Assembly: GCA_002284615.2 (NCBI GenBank)
Contig: MU070046.1
Coordinates: 156,454 to 170,005 of the forward strand
Direction of reading: 5' to 3'
From: Dunaliella salina
Lineage: Eukaryota; Chlorophyta; Chlorophyceae; Chlamydomonadales; Dunaliellaceae
DNA: 13,552 nt
A program made the translations under genes and the position numbers. Positions within the stretch are counted from its first letter, which is position 1, and every line of letters begins with the position of its first letter. The notes below the pieces were generated by a model. That model was not told the DNA's origin, searched no databases, and saw nothing but the letters and a program-made list of their open reading frames with translations. Shown piece after piece: positions 8,730 to 13,552 of this stretch.

Positions 8730-9323
8730 AGTGTGGCAAAGTTTTTCCTTGAACTCGTTATGCGGCCTGCCTACTTCACACATTGCGTATACTCAGGCCA
8801 GCCCATTAGGATAAATGATTTTGTGGTTGCTTTACGGAAAAGGCGTAGGAGCGTGTGGCCAACTGAGGATCAGTCTGAACACGGTGCTCATTTAAATAAG
8901 TTAGCCAAATACCATAACTGGTAGCGCTTCCCTTCCGGCATTATTCTGCTCTTGGTAAACCTCTCCATACTCCTAGGTATCTGCATTCGGATTTGGTAGG
9001 CATATGCAGAGGAACATTGCTTGCTTCCGATTGCATGCCCATAAACTTCGAGTTGAAACTTCTCGTTGGCATGGACATGCACCTCAATATGATTTATGTG
9101 TTTCAGAACAATGGCAGGATGAAAAGCACGTCATCTTTCTCTGCCCTTGCAACTTCCTGTGTTGTCTTAGTAGAAAGTATGTACATCTTTTAGTGCCTTT
9201 CCTGCTCACAGAGTAGTGTCAGATGACACAGGTTCTTTCTTTTTTTCTGATGCCTGCTCTCTGGATGTAGCTCGTTTCAAAACCAAAATACTCGGACTTA
9301 TCGCTTCATCTTTGAGCTCATAA
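8730..9323 (+). mobile_element. Decayed 3' end of a non-LTR (LINE-type) reverse transcriptase ORF
   Basis: The conceptual translation follows, in order, the C-terminal landmarks I recall from algal LINE-type polymerase ORFs, but over shifting frames. Frame one (to the TAG at 8922-8924) has VVALRKRRRSVW and NKLAKYHNW (8895-8921). The next frame (8921 to about 8994) has PLHTPRYLHSDL. The next (about 8998-9215) has FRLHAHKLRVETSRW (9025-9069), followed by a degenerate zinc-knuckle-like cluster (Cys 9097, DEKHVIFLCP 9118-9147) from which the second Cys of the usual CxxC is missing. The last frame (9225-9320) ends DVARFKTKILGLI before TAA. The ordered hits on one strand, offset by single-base shifts, are typical of an inactive copy. 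The catalytic reverse transcriptase and endonuclease parts are absent, as in a 5'-truncated insertion. The left limit is uncertain. No poly-A tail or target duplication is identified. Recognition is from memory and needs a search. Confidence 0.65.
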
Positions 9324-9394
9324 ACTTCTCTCACCACACTGAGCAGCCAAACTTTCTGGCTGAAGGTTATGTTCCCCTGTAAATCTTGTAAATC

Positions 9395-10336
9395 TTATGC
9401 GGCCTGCTGGAGCTGCTGTTGTTGCTGCGTGTGCTGGAGAGGAGTTTTGGTCTGTGGACTTGTGCTTTGTTGAGGTGGCAAGAACAGCTCCGGCGGTGAC
9501 GCACGGGGGAGGGGCTGGCTGCTGCTGCTGGAAGAGGGAGTTGGGGTGCACAAAAGGGGTTTTGTCTTGCTGCTGCTGCTGCTGCTGCTGCCGCTGCTGA
9601 TGGGTTGATGAGACAGGAGCTTGAGCTGGTGGTGGTGCAGGCTTGCAGAGCAGCTGCTCGAGCTGCTGCCCCACTCGGCCTGAGATGCCGGAAGGGCTCG
9701 CCGAGGTTGGGGAGACGTCCTGCGGACAGGTGCTGGCGGATGAGGTAGGGAACCAGCTCCCCCTCCCCATGTTTGACCAGGATGCTTGTGCCCCTGGCCT
9801 GCACCACCAGTTCCTCCCCATACCCACACTGCACCCGGCCTATGTGCTGCAGCTGGATGGCCAGGTCCACTAACGCATTCTGCAGGCGGGTTTTCTTCAA
9901 ACAAAGGACTGCTTGTGCTGTATTGCTGCTGTTTGTGAACCCCACATATGCTGCTGTTGCTGCCTCTGCCGTTCTGAATTGCATGACGCATCGCTGTTTT
10001 CCAAGAGCGTTGTCCTTCATTCTCTCGACATGTTGCACGCTCTTCACCTCGCACTGCAGGAGTGCTGCCACCCCGGCTGGTGTTGCTTCGCAGAGCAGTG
10101 TCCCTGGGCCCCTGGAGCGCAGCATACGCATGCTGAAAAGAGCTTCGATGCTGTATTTTGTCGATGCTGCAGCATGCTGCCCAGTTGGAGTCTGCTGCTT
10201 GCTGGACAAGGTCGTCAACGCTGTCCCAAATTGCTCTGCTCTCCTGCTGCTGCTGCTGCTGCTGTAGCTGGGGTACCACATGATTGAGCTCGTCGACCTT
10301 TTGCAGTAGCTGGCGCACTAGATGCTTGGTCTCCAT
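9395..10336 (-). CDS. Gln/Ser/Ala-rich coding-like region, split over frames
   Basis: All three minus frames are largely open, but protein-like sequence moves between them. The frame with ATG at 10336-10334 gives a probable coiled coil (METKHLVRQLLQKVDELNHV) followed by poly-Gln. From about 10190 the +1 frame becomes better, with RMKDNALGKQRCVMQFRT and EAATAAYVGF resembling an RRM-like strand-helix, then QLQHIGRVQCGYGEELVVQ and ELVPYLIRQHLSAGRLPNLG down to about 9710. After that the third frame (SGRVGQQLEQLLCKPAPPP, then poly-Gln) or the first looks better. The first frame ends at TAA (9395-9397). Two (CAG)n tracts (10244-10264 and 9568-9591) lie within it. A CAACACAG acceptor-like site stands just upstream of the ATG. 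It may be a frame-damaged LINE ORF1-type protein, a pseudogene, or a host gene with small unrecognised introns. I do not recognise the family. Confidence 0.45.
   Translation of the reverse strand: METKHLVRQLLQKVDELNHVVPQLQQQQQQQESRAIWDSVDDLVQQAADSNWAACCSIDKIQHRSSFQHAYAALQGPRDTALRSNTSRGGSTPAVRGEERATCRENEGQRSWKTAMRHAIQNGRGSNSSICGVHKQQQYSTSSPLFEENPPAECVSGPGHPAAAHRPGAVWVWGGTGGAGQGHKHPGQTWGGGAGSLPHPPAPVRRTSPQPRRALPASQAEWGSSSSSCSASLHHHQLKLLSHQPISSGSSSSSSSKTKPLLCTPTPSSSSSSQPLPRASPPELFLPPQQSTSPQTKTPLQHTQQQQQLQQAA
9568..9591 (-). repeat. (CAG)8 trinucleotide tract
   Basis: Eight TGC steps on the plus strand, i.e. CAG on the coding minus strand. It codes Gln, Ser or Ala depending on frame and is a natural slippage site. 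Confidence 0.95.
10244..10264 (-). repeat. (CAG)7 trinucleotide tract
   Basis: Seven CTG steps on the plus strand. In the minus-strand frame starting at 10336 it forms the poly-Gln after the coiled coil. Confidence 0.95.
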
Positions 10337-10400
10337 CCCTCCCTGTGTTGACAAACACAATTTGCCCCCCCCAATCCCTGTAGTTCCCCTTACTTATTCA

Positions 10401-10467
10401 GGGGCAAGAGAAGTCCACAAGGAAGGACAGATGGGAAGGGGCAAAAAAAGTCCACTAGTAAGGACAG
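10401..10467 (+). repeat. 37-bp-period duplication
   Basis: GGGGCAAGAGAAGTCCACAA (from 10401) and GGGGCAAAAAAAGTCCACTA (from 10438) are each followed by an AGGACAG block (ending at 10430 and 10467). There are about five mismatches over 30 bp. Confidence 0.88.
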
Positions 10468-10602
10468 AGGAGCTGGGCAAATCCCTAAGAAGAAGCTCGT
10501 TTAAAGCCCCTTGTAAATAAGTACAATTAGCCTCAGAGGAAGTTATCAAACATCTCAGCATGGGCCCCCATTTTGCACAGGAGCCAGCTTTAGCTGGGAG
10601 GT

Positions 10603-10735
10603 GAGCATGCAGTAAAAGTAAAAGTCTATGCTGGACAGCACCAGCGTGCATTAAGGGAAGGATCAACAGTCAACATTGGGACTACCTGTGAGCCTCACCA
10701 GTGGTCCAAGAAGGACTGTGAAAACTAATCGGGTT
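10603..10735 (+). repeat. Small dispersed repeat family II, copy 3
   Basis: It shares GCATGCAG, AAGTAAAAGTC, CCAGCGTGCATTAAGG, GCCTCACCAG and GAAAACTAA with copy 1 in the same order and spacing. Relative to copy 1 it lacks a few bases in the middle. There is no coding capacity, and I could not find tRNA-like A and B boxes. Confidence 0.65.
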
Positions 10736-11030
10736 CCGGCGGGTTGTCAGCCATCCGTCCAAGCGTGCGTCTGACTCTCCTATACCTAGCCCCTCGAGTA
10801 GCCCCTGGTTCTGTATCGGTGTTGTTGAATCTCTTAGTAAGTGCAACTGCATTTCTGACAGTGGTATCCACTGTCATGGAAGTGCATCCAAAGCTGAAAT
10901 TTTCAAGTTGTCTTGATGGAGGAGTACAGAACAATTTTTTTCCCTACAGGCCAAACTCCTTTTTAATTGCATGTGTGCCCTGTAACATGCAATCGTGCAA
11001 GAGGCGCAATCGAATCTTTGAGAGCCTGAA
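10736..11030. other. Unassigned spacer with a 9-bp-stem palindrome
   Basis: A perfect inverted repeat, TGACAGTGG-TAT-CCACTGTCA, occupies 10856-10876. Opposing ORFs of 120 codons (plus, 10744-11106) and 69 codons (minus, 10934-10725) overlap here. Neither has a recognised domain, and the plus frame runs into the minisatellite. Confidence 0.45.
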
Positions 11031-11058
11031 GGCGCCTAGGTGTCCAAGGTGGCCTCTT

Positions 11059-11129
11059 GAGAGATCAGGCAGAGATCTGGAAAAGATCAGGCAGAGATCA
11101 GGCTGAGATCAGGAGAGATCAGGCTGATC
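11059..11129 (+). repeat. 11-bp AGATCAGGCAG array
   Basis: GATC recurs at 11063, 11074, 11085, 11096, 11107, 11117 and 11126, i.e. at spacings of 11, 11, 11, 11, 10 and 9 bp. It interrupts sequence related to the GGCGCC array: modules occur at 11031-11058 on one side and from about 11130 on the other. Confidence 0.92.
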
Positions 11130-11157
11130 GGGCGCCCGAGCCCTCTAGGCGCCTTCA

Positions 11158-11761
11158 TGCTCACAAGGCCCCTCAGGCGCCCCAGGCGCCTTAGGCGTCC
11201 TATATGCCTTCATGTCCCCAAAGCACTTTTGGGCTCCTTAGGCATCCAAGGCGCCTCAGGCGTCCCAGGCGTCCCAGGCGGCTTTAGGCTCCCAAGGTGC
11301 TTTCAGGCGCCTTTAGGCTCCCAAAGTGCTTTTAGGCCCCTCAAGCGTCCTAGGCGCCTCAGGCGCGCCAGGCGTCCCAGGCGGCTTCAGGCTCCCAAGG
11401 TATTTTCAGATGCCTTAGGTGCCTTAGGCGTCCTAGGCGCCTTTAAGCTCCCAAAGCGCTTTGGGGCGCCTCAAGCGTCCTAGGCGCCTTGAGGCTCCCA
11501 AAGCGCTTATAGGTGCCTCAGGCGTCCTAGGCGCCTCAGGCGCCCCAGGCGCCTCTGGCGGCTTCAGGCTCCCAAGGTGCTTTCAGGAGCCTCAGGCGCC
11601 CCAGGCGCCTTAGGCGTCCCGGGCACGTTTAGGCTCCCGATGCGCATTCAGGCGCCTCAGGTGTCCCAGGCGTCTCAGGCGGCTTGAGGCCCCCAAGGTG
11701 CTTTTAGGCGCCTTAGGCGCCTTAGGCGCCTCAAGCGCTCTAGGCGTCCCAGGCGCCTCCA
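11158..11761 (+). repeat. Modular GGCGCC minisatellite with variable-length blocks
   Basis: There are ten blocks, starting at 11158, 11213, 11287, 11316, 11390, 11446, 11493, 11567, 11632 and 11688; an eleventh header starts at 11762. Each block is a 19-bp header (GGCTCCCAARGYGCTTTYA), then n modules of 9 bp (consensus GGCGYCYYA), then a 10-bp closer (GGCGSCTTYA). Block lengths are 55 (one base missing from the header), 74, 29, 74, 56, 47, 74, 65, 56 and 74. Apart from the first, all equal 29+9n, with n = 5, 0, 5, 3, 2, 5, 4, 3, 5. Modules contain the palindrome AGGCGCCT or close variants, and some headers contain the palindrome AAAGCGCTTT. Each block shifts the reading frame by two, so Gly-Val-Pro-Gly or Arg-rich ORFs over it (11157-11483 and on the minus strand) are not genes. 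Confidence 0.95.
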
Positions 11762-11866
11762 GGCTCACAAGGCGCGAACGGGTCCTTTTAGGCTGCCTAA
11801 GGGGTTTAGCAATACTTTCCCGACTAAGTTGCACAGCACGTGTGCTGGACCCCCTGGCACGCCGAT

Positions 11867-11908
11867 CCGTGCCATCCGTACCCGTTCCCGTGCTGGTACG
11901 TGGCACGG
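11867..11908. other. Strong imperfect hairpin
   Basis: CCGTGCCA (11867-11874) plus CGTAC (11877-11881) pairs with GTACG (11896-11900) plus TGGCACGG (11901-11908): 13 bp with a 2-base bulge and a 14-base loop. A competing 7-bp arm, TGGCACG at about 11855, can pair with CGTGCCA at 11868-11874. A near-palindrome around CACGTG lies at about 11838. It could be a transposon end, a regulatory dyad or a chance structure. Confidence 0.6.
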
Positions 11909-12337
11909 TGGGCAGGCAGGCAGGGTAGGGCGGGGGGGGGCAGTCAAACAAAGATGCTTGACCACCATCCCATCGAGAGATGGTAGGAAAAAAAATCAAA
12001 CCATGTTGCAAAATTTGATGGTGAAGGAACATGGAGTGGCAAAGCAGCACTGCGGCCCGCGGAAACCAGGCCAGAGGCAGCCCCCATGATGGACATTGAC
12101 ATTGACCCACCATGACGACATTGGCCCACCATGATGGGAAGTGGATGAAAAGTGGGCCTTGAAAGCAACGCTGCAGCACAACCTCCACATGTGGTCCGTG
12201 CTACAACACAGAGCAGCATGCAGAATAGTACGTTAAATCTGGGCATTAACATGTGCCGCTTGTGCAAAATTGCGGGAGAGTGCACCTGCTTGCAATGAAA
12301 CTTCTGACTCAATATCAGCATGCAAATATGTTGTGCG
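11909..12337. other. Unassigned spacer
   Basis: It holds GGCAGGCAGGCAG and G9 tracts just after the hairpin and an imperfect doublet of CCCACCATGA (about 12106 and 12126). Minus-strand ORFs of 137 and 192 codons cross this stretch but have no recognisable domain, and the longer one extends into the minisatellite. Confidence 0.45.
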
Positions 12338-12931
12338 TACCGTATCGACGCTACCATCTTGCGACGCTGCTATTTAGCGAGGTGCTCAATTTAATTTCAT
12401 AATTTTTTTGCGACTTTGAAGCTTGCGAGGGGCTTCTGAAAATTAGCAAAATTTGCGAACACCAAAAATCGTTCAGCATCAAACGGCGCTCAGGCCTGGT
12501 CCAAAGCTGCATGCAACCCCTCAGTCTGTGTCCATGGCCTCAGCCTCCTCCGTGGTCTCCCCCTCTGTGTCTGAGACCTTCCTGGACAGCTATGCATGCT
12601 GGAGCCCACACGTACCATATGCATATGGCCATGCATGCCCCCCCTGCCCTTGCCCCTGATTGTGATGATGATGCATGCAGCTTTAGGCCTGGGGGGTGGA
12701 GGAGAAGGCCTGTAGTTGCTGCTTGCGCTCGTGCACCAGTGCCCCACGTCGAAAAGGGTCTGTTGACCCATGGCCGCATGTGCTTGCATTTCTGAGCGCT
12801 TGATGGGCCACAATTAGAACACGCGCATCTTGCAAGGCCTCAGGAAAAGTAATTTCTGCCGACGCTGAAATCTTGCGCGGGGCACTGACAGTCAATTATT
12901 ATCTCGCAAGATACCCAGCGTCGATACGGTA
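12338..12931. mobile_element. 590-bp non-autonomous TIR DNA transposon with TA flanks
   Basis: The left end (12340-12364) reads CCGTATCGACGCT-ACC-ATCTTGCGA. The reverse complement of the right end (12929 inward) reads CCGTATCGACGCT-GGGT-ATCTTGCGAG: thirteen identical bases, a 3/4-base divergent spacer, then nine more identical bases. The element is flanked by TA on both sides (12338-12339 and 12930-12931), consistent with a TA target duplication as in Tc1/mariner-like or other TA-targeting superfamilies. Subterminal motif copies include CGACGCTGAAATCTTGCG (12860-12877) and CTTGCGAGG (12423-12431), plus further TTGCGA at 12407 and 12450; these resemble transposase-binding arrays. No transposase is encoded. 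The interior (about 12480-12800) differs in style from the ends and may be captured host DNA. The superfamily is not certain. Confidence 0.8.
12521..12581 (-). pseudogene. Possible captured last exon inside the TIR element
   Basis: On the minus strand a CTGTCCAG acceptor-like site (ending at 12582) precedes an open stretch that reads, after one base, KVSDTEGETTEEAEAMDTD and then TGA (12523-12521). This is a typical acidic C-terminal tail. About 100-190 bp upstream on the same strand another coding-like stretch, ALVHERKQQLQAF (within 12895-12683), ends at a stop without an obvious GT donor. Capture of host exons by a non-autonomous element is known in plants (Pack-type elements). Here it is only an inference from composition; source gene unknown. 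Confidence 0.25.
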
Positions 12932-13489
12932 AACATTTTTGTGTGCATTGGTTTCATCATTGCTGAGTTATGAATGAAGAAGTGAAGGCATACTTCCCAC
13001 TACTACCCACATAGGGTTGGTGGGTGGAAAATACAGCCGAAGGACCAAAGGCGCAATTGCAAAAACAATGTTTTTGTCGGCTGAGCTCCGTGTAAAATAG
13101 TTTTGTCTGTAGTTACATGTTCACCCTATGCCTTCTCCTTACAACCTTGTGTTACGAAGTTTTTTGAATTTGTCCACTCTGCTTGCTTCATAATAAGGAC
13201 ATGTAGCACAAAATGATAATATGTTGTAACAGCAGCCGTCCCCGATGGGAGCTGGCTGGTCTCCCCAGCTTGCGCTCGTCCTCTTAGCCCTTTTCTCTGG
13301 GGGCTTCAAAGGTAAAGGTGGACTGATTTGGGTAACCTTGCATGAATCTTCAAGTTAATGCACCCTTTAGCGCCTGTGGGGATGGGTGTACCGTACTTGG
13401 TGTACCATACTTGCACATGCCATCATTTCCTCTTTCAGGACAGCCTCTACTTTAGGATAGCAGCAGAGACCTTCTAATGCATGTTCATG

Positions 13490-13491
<2 letters not shown>
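12932..13491. other. Unassigned spacer with nested inverted repeats
   Basis: No gene is supported. CAGCCGA (13034-13040) and TCGGCTG (13077-13083) are perfect inverted copies that enclose a second perfect palindrome, CAAAAACA-A-TGTTTTTG (13060-13076), abutting the right arm. Confidence 0.5.
13386..13413 (+). repeat. 14-bp tandem duplication
   Basis: GTGTACCGTACTTG is followed immediately by GTGTACCATACTTG, differing at one base. Confidence 0.92.

Positions 13492-13552
<61 letters not shown>
13492..13552 (+). repeat. (TG)n microsatellite running off the window edge
   Basis: An uninterrupted TG dinucleotide repeat of about 30 units, preceded by two ATGCATG steps (from about 13477). Its true length is unknown because it reaches the end. 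Confidence 0.97.

Noticed and set aside
8820..8880. Weak resemblance of NDFVVALRKRRRSVW to the C-terminal helix of histone H4
   Set aside because: Only a handful of identities over 15 residues. The flanking sequence fits the LINE-type C-terminus far better and lacks the rest of a histone fold.
10744..11106. 120-codon plus-strand ORF with a hydrophobic stretch (VSVLLNLLVSATAFLTVV)
   Set aside because: It could be read as a membrane segment, but the frame runs into the GATC array and has no upstream support. It is a single hydrophobic run only.
11157..11483. Plus-strand ORF with collagen-like GASGVPGVPGG and Arg/Pro-rich repeats
   Set aside because: It is a translation of the modular minisatellite. 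Each block shifts the frame by two bases, so the peptide changes character between blocks.
11610..12188. 192-codon minus-strand ORF
   Set aside because: Its C-terminal half is minisatellite translation and the rest has no recognisable domain.
1..13552. tRNA, rRNA or other structured RNA genes
   Set aside because: I looked for B-box-like GGTTCGA patterns and cloverleaf-like dyads and found none. A covariance-model search would be decisive.

Overview
This is eukaryotic nuclear DNA dominated by repeats. No long intron-free bacterial-type gene set, no rRNA or tRNA gene and no operon structure is visible. The features point to a unicellular green alga, probably chlorophycean: alternating TG/CG tracts, frequent poly-G/poly-C runs, (CAG)n-coded Gln/Ala/Ser stretches, many TGCATGC palindromes, and a decayed non-LTR retrotransposon whose C-terminal motifs match elements I know from such algae. 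That assignment is an inference from style and from memory of the family, not a database match.

Layout, left to right. Positions 1-84 are a perfect alternating purine-pyrimidine tract. A possible internal exon lies at 197-514. Positions 985-2690 hold diverged copies of one dispersed repeat; one copy has grown an internal 11-bp minisatellite. Positions 2691-4460 have no recognisable feature. Positions 4463-5060 are a degenerate tandem repeat ending in 133-134-bp units. From 5061 to 8045 the sequence is mostly unassigned, with two copies of a second small repeat family (6299-6440 and about 7500-7625), a 29-bp duplication, a G tract and a TTTTCC tract. A TATA-like box (8046) precedes a short unrecognised ORF (8088-8336). 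A 27-bp minisatellite (8495-8613) runs into the relic 3' end of a LINE-type reverse transcriptase ORF (about 8730-9323, plus strand, broken over three frames). Facing it is a minus-strand Gln/Ser/Ala-rich coding-like region (about 9395-10336), also split over frames. The third copy of the small repeat lies at 10603-10735.

The right part holds the two most interesting objects. Positions 11158-11761 are a modular minisatellite with a strict length grammar: a 19-bp header, n modules of 9 bp and a 10-bp closer, so block length is 29+9n. It is built almost entirely from self-complementary cores, and an 11-bp GATCAGGC array lies just upstream. Positions 12340-12929 are a 590-bp non-autonomous DNA transposon with clear inverted termini, TA flanks, subterminal TTGCG motifs and an interior that may contain captured gene sequence. 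The window ends in a (TG)n microsatellite.

No set of genes working together can be demonstrated. I read the window as intergenic or intronic DNA with transposon relics and several independent minisatellite expansions.
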